Assembly: GCF_000308795.1 (NCBI RefSeq) | Contig: NZ_BAGK01000170.1 | Coordinates: 1 to 41,002 of the forward strand | Source of the DNA: Nocardia thailandica NBRC 100428 | GTDB lineage: Bacteria; Actinomycetota; Actinomycetes; Mycobacteriales; Mycobacteriaceae | Length of the DNA stretch: 41,002 nt | Direction: 5' to 3' | Position numbers and translations under genes: made by a program | Part shown: positions 1 through 8,377 of the stretch, piece after piece | How the letters are laid out: every line of letters begins with the position of its first letter | Position numbering within the stretch: the stretch's first letter is position 1 | Notes under the pieces: generated by a model | What the model was told of the DNA's origin: nothing | Databases searched by the model: none | What the model saw: the letters and a program-made list of their open reading frames with translations, nothing else

Positions 1-1171
1 CGTCGTCCGCGTCGTCCGAGCCGGGGGCAGCGGGGGCGGTGCCGGGGGGCGGGCCGCCGTCCGGTCCCGGGCCGCCGTCCCGTGGTCGGCCGCCCCCGCC
101 GGGGCCGTCGCCGTCGGGATCGTCGTCCGGCTCCCCCTCACCGTGCGAGGACTCGAGCTCGTCGGCCGCGGCGGACCGGTCGACCTCGTCGGCCGCCCGG
201 TCCATGGCCTCGTCGAGCTGCTCCTCGGTGATACCGGGCTCGTCGAACGGATCCCGTCGCCGCCGGTGCGGCAGCGCCAGCTCGGCGGCCACCCGGACGT
301 CCTCGGCGGTCACCCGGTCGGCGCCGCGCCAGGCGGCGTGCGCGGTCGCGGTGCGGGCGACCACCAGGTCGGCGCGCATCCCGTCCACGTCGAAGCTCGC
401 GCACAGCGCCGCGATGCGCCGCAGCTCGCGGTCGTCGAGCGCGACCCGCTCCAGGCGGCCGCGCGCGGTCAGGATGCGTTCGGCGACACGGCGATCGGCG
501 TCGGCGTAGGCGGCCGCGAACCCGGCGGGATCGGCCTCGAAGTCCAGGCGCCTGCGCACGACCGCCATCCGGGTGTCCACCTCGCGCGAGGCGACGACGT
601 CGACGGTGAGGCCGAAGCGGTCGAGCAGCTGCGGACGCAGTTCGCCCTCTTCGGGATTCATCGTGCCGACGAGAACGAACCGGGCCGGGTGGGTGTGCGA
701 GACCCCGTCGCGTTCGACGTGCACGCGGCCCATGGCGGCCGCGTCGAGCAGCACGTCGACCAGGTGGTCGTGCAGCAGGTTCACCTCGTCGACGTAGAGC
801 ACGCCGTGGTGGGCGGCCGCCAGCAGGCCGGGGCGGAACGCCTGTTCGCCGTCGCGCAGCACCCGTTCCAGGTCGATCGAGCCGACGACCCGGTCCTCGG
901 TGGCGCCGACGGGAAGCTCGACGAGCCGCGCAGGCCGGGCTCCGGTCTCGTCCACCACCGGGGGCAGCAGGTGCGCCAGGGCGCGCACCACCGTCGACTT
1001 GGCCGTGCCCTTCTCCCCGCGCACCAGCACGCCGCCGATGCCCGGGTGCACGGCCGACAGGATCAGCGCCAGCTGCAGCCGTTCCTGACCGACGATCGCG
1101 GAGAACGGGAAACCCGGCTCCGCGCGCAGGGCGGGGTCGAGCTGGGCGGTGGATTTCGCTGAACCGGGCAC
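1..1171 (-). CDS. Magnesium chelatase subunit (ChlI/ChlD-like AAA+), 3' end outside window
   Basis: AAA+ ATPase of the magnesium/cobalt chelatase type, a family that drives metal insertion into tetrapyrroles. It starts at a GTG (V-P-G-S-A-K) and runs off the left edge after 390 codons. Visible are a Walker [10 protein letters not shown] (residues 52-60), a Walker [12 protein letters not shown] (about 123-133), and sensor-type motifs [20 protein letters not shown]. After about residue 330 it turns into an acidic Gly/Pro/Asp-rich linker, as in fused or D-type subunits that lead to a C-terminal VWA domain; that domain would lie outside the window. The mycobacterial counterpart is Rv2850c, which also sits beside a GNAT gene and mqo and next to corrin genes, so a cobalamin-related role is possible but inferred. 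The start is set by the stop-free frame and the absence of an upstream ATG. Confidence 0.9.
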   Translation of the reverse strand, partial: MPGSAKSTAQLDPALRAEPGFPFSAIVGQERLQLALILSAVHPGIGGVLVRGEKGTAKSTVVRALAHLLPPVVDETGARPARLVELPVGATEDRVVGSIDLERVLRDGEQAFRPGLLAAAHHGVLYVDEVNLLHDHLVDVLLDAAAMGRVHVERDGVSHTHPARFVLVGTMNPEEGELRPQLLDRFGLTVDVVASREVDTRMAVVRRRLDFEADPAGFAAAYADADRRVAERILTARGRLERVALDDRELRRIAALCASFDVDGMRADLVVARTATAHAAWRGADRVTAEDVRVAAELALPHRRRRDPFDEPGITEEQLDEAMDRAADEVDRSAAADELESSHGEGEPDDDPDGDGPGGGGRPRDGGPGPDGGPPPGTAPAAPGSDDADD

Positions 1172-1231
1172 GCTCCGAGCTTAGGCACGCCGCGTCGCCC
1201 TCGGGTGGCCGCCCCGCCCCGGGCGCGACGG

Positions 1232-1265
1232 CGACGGCCCCCGGAACGGGTTCCGGGGGCCGTCG
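1232..1265 (-). terminator. Strong hairpin terminator after the mqo-elaA unit
   Basis: A perfect 16-bp inverted repeat (arms 1232-1247 and 1250-1265, core GGCCCCCGGAAC) lies 9 nt after the stop codon of the GNAT gene. There is no U-run, which is common for actinobacterial terminators. It separates the mqo/GNAT transcript from the chelatase gene on the same strand. Confidence 0.75.
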
Positions 1266-1273
1266 GGTCCGGC

Positions 1274-1723
1274 TCAGTTCTTGCGCATCGGGACGTGCGG
1301 GATGCCGTCCTCCACGTATTCGTCGCCGTCCTGGACGAAACCGTGCTTGGCGTAGAGCTCGACCAGGTACTTCTGGGCGTTGAGCCGCACCACCGACGAG
1401 CCGGTCTCAGCCAGCGCGGCCTGCAGCAGCCGCGTGGTGTAACCGTGCCCGCGCGCGGGCACGGCGGTGCACAGCCGGCCGATCCGGAAGCTCTTCACCC
1501 CGTCGGTGTGCTCCTCGAGGAGCCGCAGGGTCGCGATGACCTCCCCCTCGTCGTCGAGCCACAGGTGCCGGGTCTCCGGCAGCAGGTCACGCCCGTCCAG
1601 CTCGGGGTAGGCGCATTTCTGCTCGACGACGAACACTTCGACGCGAAGCTTCAACAGCTGGTACAGGGTGGCGGTGTCCAGATCCGCCGCCCAGGACCTC
1701 TTGATTGCGACCGTTGACATCAT
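1274..1723 (-). CDS. elaA: ElaA-like GNAT acetyltransferase
   Basis: Small GNAT-fold N-acetyltransferase of the ElaA family (149 residues, the usual family length). The N-terminal block LYQLLKLRVEVFVVEQKCAY with PELDGRD is the ElaA hallmark. The acetyl-CoA loop is ARGHGYTTRLLQ, and a late YAKHGFVQDG strand follows. The substrate is unknown for the family. It lies 12 bp downstream of mqo on the same strand and is probably co-transcribed with it, as in Rv2852c-Rv2851c. Two adjacent ATG codons (1723 and 1720) could start it. No strong ribosome-binding site is visible, which fits translation following mqo. Confidence 0.88.
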   Translation of the reverse strand: MMSTVAIKRSWAADLDTATLYQLLKLRVEVFVVEQKCAYPELDGRDLLPETRHLWLDDEGEVIATLRLLEEHTDGVKSFRIGRLCTAVPARGHGYTTRLLQAALAETGSSVVRLNAQKYLVELYAKHGFVQDGDEYVEDGIPHVPMRKN

Positions 1724-1735
1724 CGCGTCTTGCTA

Positions 1736-3268
1736 TCACACTCCGGCGAGACTCGCGATACCGTCGCGCTGCGGCGTGTTGCCGCCGCCGGTGAGCTTGA
1801 GCGAGGTGTTGGTCCAGTCCCGCACCTCGGCGAGCAGCGCCTGGTCCTCGGACAGCTTCACGCCCAGCGAGGGGATGAGCTCCTTGAGCTGCGGGGTCCA
1901 GTCGGCGTACTCGCGCGGGAAGCAGCGCTGCAGCACGTCGAGCATGGCGGTCACGCAGGTCGAGGCGCCCGGCGAGGCGCCGAGCAGGCCGGCGATGGTG
2001 CCGTCGCCGGCGGAGATCACGGCGGTGCCGAACTCGAGCACGCCGCCCGCGCCCTTGCGGCGGATGACCTGGACGCGCTGGCCCGCGGTGATGAGCTCCC
2101 AGTCGCGGCCCTCGGCGCGCGGCATGAACTCCTCGAGGGTGGCGACCTTGCCGTTCTGCGACTTGAGCAGCTCGGTGACCAGGTACTTGGTCAGGCCCAG
2201 CTCGGTCAGGCCGACACCGACCAGCGAACCGATGTTGTTCGGCTTGATCGACTTGAACAGGTCGGCGTTGGAGCCGTCCTTGAGGAACTTCGGGGTCCAG
2301 CCGGCGTACGGGCCGAACAGCAGGCCCTCCTTGCCGTTGATGACGCGGGTGTCCAGGTGCGGCACCGACATCGGCGGGGCGCCGACGGCGGCCTTGCCGT
2401 AGACCTTGGCGTCGTGCTGGGCGATGAGCTCGGGGTTGGTGCAGCGCAGGAACTGGCCCGACACCGGGAAGCCGCCGAAGCCCTTGGCCTCCTTGATGCC
2501 CGACTTCTGCAGCAGGGGCAGCGCGCCGCCGCCCGCGCCGACGAAGACGAACTTCGCGTTCAGCGTGCGGGTCTTGTGGGTGCGCTCGTTACGGACGGTG
2601 ACGTTCCACGAGCCGTCCTTCTGCTTGCTCAGGTTGCGCACGTCGTGGCCGAAGGCGATCTCGCCGCCGCTGTAGCCGATGTAGGCCAGCAGCTGCTTGG
2701 TCAGCGCGCCGAAGTCGATGTCGGTGCCGCCGTCGGTCCAGTTCAGCGCGATCGGGTCGGAGAAGTCGCGGCCCTTGGCCATCAGCGGAAGGCGCTCGGC
2801 GAAGACGGCCGGGTCGTCGATGTACTCCATGCCGCGGAACAGGGGGTGCGGCGCCAGCGCCTCGTACCGCTTGCGCAGGTACTCGACGTTGTCGGCGCCG
2901 TGCACGAAGCTGACGTGCGGGATGGGGTTGATGAAGCCCGAGGGGTCGCCGAGGATGCCGCGGTCGACCGCCGAGGCCCAGAATTGCCGCGAGACCTGGA
3001 AGCGCTCGTTGATGTCGACGGCCTTGCCGATGTCGACGGAGCCGTCGGCGTTCTGCGGGCTGTAGTTCAGCTCGCACAGCGCCGAGTGACCGGTGCCCGC
3101 GTTGTTCCACGGGTCGCTGCTCTCCGCGGCGGCGGCGTCGAGCCGCTCGAACACCGAGATCGACCATTCGGGCTGCAGCTGCCGCAGCAGCGCGCCCAGC
3201 GTGGCACTCATGATGCCGGCACCGATGAGTACTACATCGGTCTTTTCAGTCTTGGCAGCGTTCGGCAC
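1736..3268 (-). CDS. mqo: Malate:quinone oxidoreductase
   Basis: FAD-dependent, membrane-associated enzyme that oxidises malate to oxaloacetate and passes the electrons to the quinone pool; it bypasses or complements NAD-malate dehydrogenase in the TCA cycle. The N-terminus carries the FAD motif [15 protein letters not shown], then [21 protein letters not shown], and the C-terminus has [27 protein letters not shown], all characteristic of Mqo. I chose the GTG at 3268 ([16 protein letters not shown], 510 residues), with an AAGGA motif about 13 nt upstream. The frame stays open back to 3397, but the extra 43 residues are low-complexity and do not resemble Mqo. First gene of a two-gene unit with the ElaA-like gene. 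Confidence 0.95.
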   Translation of the reverse strand: MPNAAKTEKTDVVLIGAGIMSATLGALLRQLQPEWSISVFERLDAAAAESSDPWNNAGTGHSALCELNYSPQNADGSVDIGKAVDINERFQVSRQFWASAVDRGILGDPSGFINPIPHVSFVHGADNVEYLRKRYEALAPHPLFRGMEYIDDPAVFAERLPLMAKGRDFSDPIALNWTDGGTDIDFGALTKQLLAYIGYSGGEIAFGHDVRNLSKQKDGSWNVTVRNERTHKTRTLNAKFVFVGAGGGALPLLQKSGIKEAKGFGGFPVSGQFLRCTNPELIAQHDAKVYGKAAVGAPPMSVPHLDTRVINGKEGLLFGPYAGWTPKFLKDGSNADLFKSIKPNNIGSLVGVGLTELGLTKYLVTELLKSQNGKVATLEEFMPRAEGRDWELITAGQRVQVIRRKGAGGVLEFGTAVISAGDGTIAGLLGASPGASTCVTAMLDVLQRCFPREYADWTPQLKELIPSLGVKLSEDQALLAEVRDWTNTSLKLTGGGNTPQRDGIASLAGV

Positions 3269-3369
3269 GAGTAGATCGACTTCCTTGTCCTTCGTCGCGG
3301 GCCCTTCCCTGGGGGGTGGAGCCGTGCGGCGCTGTTGGTGTGGAGCGAATGCTGTGAATCGCCGTGGGT

Positions 3370-3397
3370 AGGTTACCCGTCGTTCACCTGATGCCAA
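3370..3397 (-). promoter_or_regulatory. Probable mqo promoter
   Basis: On the minus strand TTGGCA (3392-3397) and TAACCT (3370-3375) are separated by 16 bp. This matches the -35 and TANNNT -10 classes of the main actinobacterial sigma factor. It would leave a 5' leader of about 95 nt before the GTG at 3268. Confidence 0.5.
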
Positions 3398-3467
3398 TTG
3401 TGCACCTCAGCGGACCGCGAGCGTGCAACCGACCTGCCGAATGTGACGAATGCCAACACTGCACGTC
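3392..3467. promoter_or_regulatory. Two direct repeats TGCCAAnnnTGCACnTC in the divergent promoter region
   Basis: TGCCAATTGTGCACCTC at 3392-3408 and TGCCAACACTGCACGTC at 3451-3467 share 13 of 17 positions and lie 59 bp apart. The first overlaps the putative mqo -35 element; the second is just upstream of the hydrolase start. They look like paired sites for one regulator, but which one cannot be told from the window. Confidence 0.35.
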
Positions 3468-3482
3468 ACGGCGACCTCGGGC

Positions 3483-3488
3483 TAGATT
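3483..3488 (+). promoter_or_regulatory. -10 hexamer of a probable leaderless promoter (alpha/beta hydrolase)
   Basis: TAGATT fits the actinobacterial TANNNT -10 class and ends 7 nt before the GTG start codon. Transcription would therefore begin at or next to the start codon. No clear -35 box is visible. Confidence 0.4.
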
Positions 3489-3495
3489 GGGCAGT

Positions 3496-4536
3496 GTGAC
3501 CAACGAAACGTCGCTCGGCTCCGACTCGCCCACCCGGACCGACGAACTGTGGCAACTCGATGTCCTCGGCGCGGACTACCAGCAGCGCACGCTGTCGTTC
3601 GGCCCCGATCCCGACGGTGAGGGCGAGGCGGTCGCCACGCTCGTGCGTCATCTCCCCGAGGGCAGCGCGCCCGCCACCGCGCCCGCCGTCCTCTACGTCC
3701 ACGGCTTCACCGACTACTTCTTCCAGGAGCACCTGGCCGAGCACTTCGCGGCGCGCGGCCACCGCTTCTACGCGCTCGACCTGCGCAAGTGCGGCCGCTC
3801 CCGCCGCGAGGGACAGACACCGCACTACGTCAGCGATCTCGCGCTCTACGACGCCGAACTGAACGAGTCGCTGCGCATCATCCGCGAGGAGACCGGCACC
3901 GACGTGCTGATCGTGGCCCACTCCACCGGCGGCCTCGTCGTGGCCCTGTGGCTGGACCGGCTGCGCGCGGTGCGCGGCGCGGACGCGACGGGCGTGTCCG
4001 GCGTGGTCCTCAACAGCCCGTGGTTCGATCTGCAGGGCCCGGCCTACTACCGCAGCGTCGGCACGCCGATCATCAACGCCGTCGGCAAGCTGCGCGCCTT
4101 CGCCGAGCTGCCCGGCGCCGGCGTAAGCACCGCCTACGGCGACAGCCTGCACCACTCCAAGGCGGGCGAATGGGACTACAACCTCGACTGGAAGCCGCTG
4201 GCCGGCGAGGCCGTGCGCCTCGGCTGGCTGCGCGCCATCCGCCGCGGCCACGCCCAGCTGCACCGCGGCCTCGACATCGGCGCGCCCGCGCTCATCCTGC
4301 GCTCGCGGATCACCAAGTTCGCCCGCGAGCACAGCCCGGCCGTCGACGTGGCCGACGCCGTGCTCGACGTGACCCAGATCCAGCGCTGGGCGGGCTGCCT
4401 GGGCGACCGCACGAACATCGTCCCGATCGACGGCGCCCGCCACGACGTGTTCCTGTCCTCGGAGGCCGTGCGCGCCACCGCGTTCGAGGAGATGGACAGC
4501 TGGCTGGACTGGCTGGCCGGCTACGTGAAGCGCTGA
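3496..4536 (+). CDS. Alpha/beta hydrolase, lysophospholipase/lipase-like
   Basis: Serine hydrolase of the alpha/beta fold, 346 residues, resembling the Hydrolase_4/monoacylglycerol-lipase group; the M. tuberculosis positional counterpart is Rv2854. The oxyanion-loop segment is VLYVHGFTDYF (residues 65-75), the nucleophile elbow is VAHSTGG with Ser143, and a late GARHDVF supplies the catalytic His. No signal peptide is seen, so it is probably cytosolic. I chose the GTG at 3496 (VTNETSLGSDS). A longer frame from 3364 exists, but it runs through the mqo promoter. TAGATT at 3483-3488 lies 7 nt before this GTG, as expected of a leaderless transcript. It is divergent from mqo and may share regulation with it. 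Confidence 0.88.
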   Translation: MTNETSLGSDSPTRTDELWQLDVLGADYQQRTLSFGPDPDGEGEAVATLVRHLPEGSAPATAPAVLYVHGFTDYFFQEHLAEHFAARGHRFYALDLRKCGRSRREGQTPHYVSDLALYDAELNESLRIIREETGTDVLIVAHSTGGLVVALWLDRLRAVRGADATGVSGVVLNSPWFDLQGPAYYRSVGTPIINAVGKLRAFAELPGAGVSTAYGDSLHHSKAGEWDYNLDWKPLAGEAVRLGWLRAIRRGHAQLHRGLDIGAPALILRSRITKFAREHSPAVDVADAVLDVTQIQRWAGCLGDRTNIVPIDGARHDVFLSSEAVRATAFEEMDSWLDWLAGYVKR

Positions 4537-4546
4537 GTCAGCCGAG

Positions 4547-5089
4547 TCACCAGAGGCTGGTGCGCAGCACGATCTCGGTGGCCAGTTCGGCGTCGGCGTC
4601 GGCGGCGATGTCGTCGACGTCGACCGGCACCACCCGGAACTCGCCGTAGACGTAGCGACCGGAGGCGTCCGCGGTCGCGCGCGGCGTCCGGTTGCTCACC
4701 AGCATGGTGACCGGCAGTTCCATCGGGGCCACGGCGGCGCCGTCGACCGCCGGATGTCCGGCGTCGGCCACGACCAGGCTCATGAACCGCCCGAACGGCC
4801 CCGCGCACAGCCGCCACGCCAGCGCCGCGCCCGCGCCGCGCCCGGCGACGTTGACGTAGGGCACGCCGACCTCGTCGAGGATCGCGTGCACGTCGGCCGG
4901 TTCCAGGCCGTCGACCGACTCGACGACCACCGTCCGCAGGTCGGAGTTGTGCAGGCGCTCACACACCTTGTCGAAGACGTCGGCAGGGTCGCCGGAGTCC
5001 GGGAACAACAGCACACTGTGCCGCGAGTCGGGGCCGTCGACCCGCACCGTGAAGACCCGTTCACCGACCGTGATCTGCCGCGATTTCAT
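4547..5089 (-). CDS. Small alpha/beta-hydrolase-like protein lacking the nucleophile
   Basis: 180-residue protein starting MKSRQITVGERVFTVRV. The early strand SVLLFPDSGDPADVF and the later VVVESVDGLEPADVHAILDEVGVPYVNVAGRGAGAALAWRL follow the layout of an alpha/beta hydrolase. At the position of the G-x-S-x-G elbow it reads G-R-G-A-G, so the catalytic serine is missing. It is probably not a hydrolase in the usual sense; no function is assigned. The frame stays open upstream to 5452, but the ATG at 5089 begins the hydrolase-like part. TACGGT sits 8 nt before this ATG and could give a leaderless transcript. It converges on the lipase-like gene with a gap of 10 bp. Confidence 0.7.
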   Translation of the reverse strand: MKSRQITVGERVFTVRVDGPDSRHSVLLFPDSGDPADVFDKVCERLHNSDLRTVVVESVDGLEPADVHAILDEVGVPYVNVAGRGAGAALAWRLCAGPFGRFMSLVVADAGHPAVDGAAVAPMELPVTMLVSNRTPRATADASGRYVYGEFRVVPVDVDDIAADADAELATEIVLRTSLW

Positions 5090-5363
5090 GTCGTCGTACC
5101 GTACACGTTCCGCCTGAGAGCGGCAGCGCGTTACGTCAGCTTCCGCCGGTCTGTTTCCGCCCGTGTACTGGGGTTTCACACCCGGGCACCCCCCGATTGC
5201 GGGAACTCTCACACGGTGTGGTGCACCACGCGGGAGGAGACCGCCCACACACCGGCGAGCCCGCTCCCGGTCGCGGGCCGGATCCGGCAAATCCACCGGG
5301 GTGGCGGTCGTTTCGTCCGTACCATGGCGCACGGACCGATTCGCGGGGACGAAGGGGGCACGG

Positions 5364-5786
5364 ATGACGTCGGTACTGCGCCGGATGGCCTTCGGGGTCC
5401 TCGCTCTCCTCTTCGGCGCCGGCGCCGTCTTCGGCGCCGTGCAGCCCGTCAACGCCGTCGCCTATCTGCTGGGGCTCGGCGACGAGGTCACCGTGCGGAT
5501 CGAGGAGGGGTCGATCGGCTCCATCGGCACCGGCAGCCGGGCCGGAGTCGGGCGGATCCTCGAGGACGGGCGCGAGGTGCGCCTGGCCGACGTCCACGCG
5601 GGCGAGATCGTGAGCGCGCGTACGGTTCTCATCGACATCGGCTCGATCAACCACGCCTATCACACCCCCGCGGCCGCGGCGACGGACTTCCTGTGGCTCA
5701 TCGGCATGCTGATCCTCGGCGGCCCGGCCCTGCTGTTCGCCCTCGCCGCGTTCCCGGGGTTCGGCGACCGCGTCCGCGACGCGTAG
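5364..5786 (+). CDS. Unknown protein with two membrane segments
   Basis: 140-residue protein of no family I recognise. One hydrophobic segment covers about residues 8-26 and another about 109-130. Between them is a roughly 80-residue polar domain (DEVTVRIEEGSIGSIGTGSRAG and onward) that would lie outside the membrane. The ATG at 5364 is preceded by GAAGGGGG, a good ribosome-binding site. It is a single gene, divergent from the hydrolase-like gene and followed by a hairpin terminator. Confidence 0.75.
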   Translation: MTSVLRRMAFGVLALLFGAGAVFGAVQPVNAVAYLLGLGDEVTVRIEEGSIGSIGTGSRAGVGRILEDGREVRLADVHAGEIVSARTVLIDIGSINHAYHTPAAAATDFLWLIGMLILGGPALLFALAAFPGFGDRVRDA

Positions 5787-5805
5787 CCCGCTCCGGACCG
5801 TAAGC

Positions 5806-5850
5806 CCGGTATACCGGAAACCCGCACCGGTCGGCCCGCGCGCCGACCGG
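5806..5850 (+). terminator. Palindrome and hairpin terminator after the two-TM protein
   Basis: A 12-bp palindrome CCGGTATACCGG (5806-5817) is followed by a 9-bp perfect stem (CCGGTCGGC 5827-5835 with GCCGACCGG 5842-5850) and then CCCTTT. The second stem is the better intrinsic-terminator candidate for the gene ending at 5786. Confidence 0.55.
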
Positions 5851-5908
5851 CCCTTTCGCCGTAATTTCTGCTGGTACACCTGGGGCGCAGGGTGCCCGAG
5901 GGCCAGGA

Positions 5909-5923
5909 GATCCATGATGGATC
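5909..5923. promoter_or_regulatory. Inverted repeat, possible operator of the first DUF3558 gene
   Basis: GATCCAT-G-ATGGATC has perfect 7-bp arms around one central base. It lies about 48 bp upstream of the -10 hexamer at 5971. Similar arms are not found upstream of the other three DUF3558 genes in this window. Confidence 0.3.
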
Positions 5924-5970
5924 ATCCACAGCGAGGATCTCATTGTTCTGCAACGCACGGCGAGCTTTGT

Positions 5971-5976
5971 TACGGT
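5971..5976 (+). promoter_or_regulatory. Extended -10 promoter of the first DUF3558 gene
   Basis: TGTTACGGTGAGCCG contains a TGn extension and a TANNNT hexamer (TACGGT), 30 nt before the ATG at 6007. The same arrangement, TGCTATCGTGA[GC]CCG 33 nt before the start, precedes the other three DUF3558 genes. Confidence 0.5.
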
Positions 5977-6006
5977 GAGCCGACTTTCGAGGTATGGGGA
6001 ATGGCA

Positions 6007-6570
6007 ATGCGTGTAATCGGCATCATGGCGATCGTCGGTGCTGCGGCGGTGCTGGCGGGCTGCTCGGGCAGCGCCGAGGGTGGCACGGGCCCGGTGGAGG
6101 CACCACCGACCGTCCGCAACACCCCGGCCGCGACCATGCAGCTGTTCGACCCGTGCACCGTCTCCGATCGCATCCTCGCCGCCGCGGGCGCCGACCCCGC
6201 CACCAAGGACACCAACCCCTTCGGCGCCTCCAAGATCGGCTTCATCACCTGCCGGTGGTCCACCGACGCCGCGGGCTCCAACCCCGGCCACTTCCTGCAG
6301 ATCGCGTCGACCTCGCACACCCTCGACGACATCCGCCGCAACGACAACTACCGCGACTTCCGCACGATCGCCTTCGACAACCGCACCGCCCTCCAGTTCT
6401 CGGTCGGCACCAGCACCCCCTCGATCGAATGCGGCGTCGCCTTCGACAGCGGCCAGGGCACCGTCGCGGTGACCGCGGGCCGCTTCTCCGACAGCAAGGT
6501 CACCAACGACCTGTGCACCATCGCCGCCGCGGCCGCCTCCACCCTCTCCGAGGCCATCCCCCGCCCGTAG
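6007..6570 (+). CDS. DUF3558 lipoprotein, copy 1
   Basis: Predicted secreted lipoprotein of the DUF3558 family, common in mycolate actinobacteria; family function is unknown. Residues 1-19 form a signal peptide with lipobox LAGC (Cys19). The mature part carries QLFDPCTVSD, ADPATKDTNPFG, the middle CRW, HTLDDIRRNDNYRDF, IECGVAFDS and FSDSKVTNDLCTIAAAAAS, in the same order as in the three downstream paralogues, including conserved cysteines. The start at 6007 is picked because paralogues begin MRVIGV; GGGGA precedes it by 6 nt. An in-frame ATG at 6001 is an alternative. Unlike the other copies it has no 130-residue partner gene. Confidence 0.88.
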   Translation: MRVIGIMAIVGAAAVLAGCSGSAEGGTGPVEAPPTVRNTPAATMQLFDPCTVSDRILAAAGADPATKDTNPFGASKIGFITCRWSTDAAGSNPGHFLQIASTSHTLDDIRRNDNYRDFRTIAFDNRTALQFSVGTSTPSIECGVAFDSGQGTVAVTAGRFSDSKVTNDLCTIAAAAASTLSEAIPRP

Positions 6571-6698
6571 CCGTCACGTGGCGCGTGCGCCGCCTTCCGG
6601 TCCCGCGACGCCGATCGTGAGCTCGGCGAAATACCGGCCGCATACCGCGCGCTGCACCGAGCAGCGGCCGCCGCCGGCAGCCGCGCCGGGACACGGTG

Positions 6699-7433
6699 TC
6701 ACATCGCCGCTCCGAGCAGCAGGCGCACCATGGGTTGCGTCGATTCGGCCAGTTCGCCGGGTGTCCCCGCCGCGATCACCGCCCCGGCGTGCACGATCAC
6801 CAGCCGATCCGCGAACCCCTCGGTGACCAGCATGCGGATCTCGTTGCTGACCACCAGCACCGCCGCGCCCGCGTCGGCGTAGTCGCGCAATGCCGTCCAC
6901 ACCTCGTGGGCGGTCCAGGGGTCCAGGGAGTTCGTGGGCCCGTCGGCGATCAGGATCAGGGGCGCGGGCAGCAACGCGGCGGCGAGGGCGGCCCGCTGGA
7001 TCTGCCCGCCGGAATGTTGCGCGGGAAGCAGATCCCTCGCGTACCCGGGGTAACTCGCCGCGGCACAGGCCCGTTCGACCGTCCACGCGCGATGCCGCCG
7101 CTCCACCCGCCGCAGCTGCGCCCCCACCGTGTCCCCCGGCTCGAACGCGGTGACGCCGTCCTGCGGCACGAACCCGACCACGCTCCCCCACAGCCGCGGC
7201 CACCGCCGCCCCTCGACCACTTCGCCGTTCACCCGCACCTGCCCGCACACCTCGGCCGCCGCCGGCAGCCGCCCGGCGAGCGCCGCCGCCAGCATCGACT
7301 TACCCGCGCCCGGCCCACCGAGCACGGCGGTGACCTGCCCGGCGGGCACCACGAGATCCACTCCCGACAGCAGCACCCCACTCCACCGGCCGGTATCGAC
7401 CCGCACCGTGAGCCCCCGCAGTTCGGCATTCAC
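6699..7433 (-). CDS. Isolated ABC transporter ATPase with altered catalytic residues
   Basis: ABC-type nucleotide-binding domain of 244 residues, closest in style to the peptide/nickel importer ATPases. Walker A is GGPGAGKS (39-46), the Q-loop Gln is at 91, and the signature is HSGGQ (140-144). Walker B reads LILIADGPTNSLD, so the catalytic Glu after Asp164 is Gly165. The H-loop reads VVSNE, with Asn197 where His is normal. Both changes normally abolish or slow ATP hydrolysis. No permease or binding protein lies next to it; it sits alone between two DUF3558 genes on the opposite strand. It may form one half of a heterodimer with a partner encoded elsewhere, or be decaying. Confidence 0.85.
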   Translation of the reverse strand: MNAELRGLTVRVDTGRWSGVLLSGVDLVVPAGQVTAVLGGPGAGKSMLAAALAGRLPAAAEVCGQVRVNGEVVEGRRWPRLWGSVVGFVPQDGVTAFEPGDTVGAQLRRVERRHRAWTVERACAAASYPGYARDLLPAQHSGGQIQRAALAAALLPAPLILIADGPTNSLDPWTAHEVWTALRDYADAGAAVLVVSNEIRMLVTEGFADRLVIVHAGAVIAAGTPGELAESTQPMVRLLLGAAM

Positions 7434-7791
7434 CGAGGCAGCCCCTCCCGCCGATTCACACGGATTCCGAAACGCCCGCGCACGTTTCGGCCACTGTATC
7501 CACGATCGCCGAGCGGGGACAGCCGCGTGAGTTGCTCTCGGAGATCAGCTCCTGCCTCATCCGCGTGTCACCGCTCCGGCCGCGCGCGGCCGGCCCAGGA
7601 CGGCACCCGGAAATCGAGGGAACCCGGCTGGTGAGTCGTGCGTCCAATTCATCGAGAACGTTGCGTCAAGGGACGCGCCGCGAAGCGGATTGTGTGACAT
7701 CTTCGCAGGTAGAAGCGGTTTCGGCAGATGGGGTGGCGATTGCGGTCTCTGCTATCGTGAGCCGGAGTCGAGGAGAGGGCCGGGGGTATCC
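7434..7791 (+). promoter_or_regulatory. Leader region of DUF3558 copy 2, with partial inverted repeat and extended -10
   Basis: No gene is supported in these 358 bp. GCGTCC (7640-7645) and GGACGC (7671-7676) form a shortened version of the 12-bp inverted repeat found upstream of copies 3 and 4, with a related spacer containing ATCGAGA. A TGCTATCGT extended -10 has its hexamer at 7753-7758, 33 nt before the start codon. The sequence AGCGGTTTCGGC, also seen in the other leaders, lies between them. Confidence 0.5.
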
Positions 7792-8349
7792 ATGCGGGTG
7801 ATCGGTGTCGTTGCCGGGCTGTGCGCGGTGGCGCTCGCTGTGGTGGGTTGTGGGGAGACCGTCTCCGGGTCCGGACAACCGACGACCAGTGCTGCCGGGG
7901 CACCACTGTCCAGGGAGCAGTTGTTCGATCCGTGCACGCTGCCGGACAGTGTGATCGCGGCGACCGGTGTGGATCCGAGTTGGCGTGAGTCGCACCCGTT
8001 CGGCGTCGACCGGGAGCAGTTCAAGGGATGCCAGTGGGAAGCCAAGGGGTCCGATGGGCGATGGGGCCACTTCATCACAGTGGGGTCGACAACACACACC
8101 CTCGATGACTTCCGAGCCAACAGCTACTACCGCAATTTCCGTGCAGTCAAGGTCGGAGATCGCGACGCCATCCAATTCAACCTCGGTACGGCCGAGCCTC
8201 CGAGCGAGTGTGAAATCGCGTTTTCGACCACCTCGCAAGGCGTGATATTCGTGACCGCCAGCAAGTACATCGACAGCAAGACATCGACTGATCCCTGCAA
8301 GTTCGCCGCGATCGCCGCGGAACAGGTCGCTCCTTCGGTACCCCGGTGA
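7792..8349 (+). CDS. DUF3558 lipoprotein, copy 2 (cassette A)
   Basis: 185-residue predicted lipoprotein. Signal peptide MRVIGVVAGLCAVALAVVGC, with lipobox VVGC and Cys20. The mature protein starts with a Ser/Thr/Gly linker, then EQLFDPCTLPDSVIAATG, FKGCQW, HTLDDFRANSYYRNF, ECEIAF and KYIDSKTSTDPCKFAAIAAEQV. Compared with copies 3 and 4 it has WRESHPFG in place of the ATKDT segment. The gene for a 130-residue YxxxD protein follows 28 bp later, so the pair is probably co-expressed. Confidence 0.88.
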   Translation: MRVIGVVAGLCAVALAVVGCGETVSGSGQPTTSAAGAPLSREQLFDPCTLPDSVIAATGVDPSWRESHPFGVDREQFKGCQWEAKGSDGRWGHFITVGSTTHTLDDFRANSYYRNFRAVKVGDRDAIQFNLGTAEPPSECEIAFSTTSQGVIFVTASKYIDSKTSTDPCKFAAIAAEQVAPSVPR

Positions 8350-8377
8350 TCGCGGCCGGGTTGAGAGAGCTGATTCG

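Noticed and set aside
1730..3274. Long plus-strand frame antisense to mqo, and others antisense to map, the phosphonate genes and the penicillin-binding gene
   Set aside because: Typical high-GC antisense frames, rich in Arg, Gly, Val and His with no recognisable domain, while the opposite strand encodes a well-known protein.
6571..6698. Short gap between DUF3558 copy 1 and the ABC ATPase examined for a gene or RNA
   Set aside because: No start with a ribosome-binding site, no strong hairpin. Only a weak resemblance (GCATACCGCGCGCTGCACC) to the sequences after cassettes A and B.
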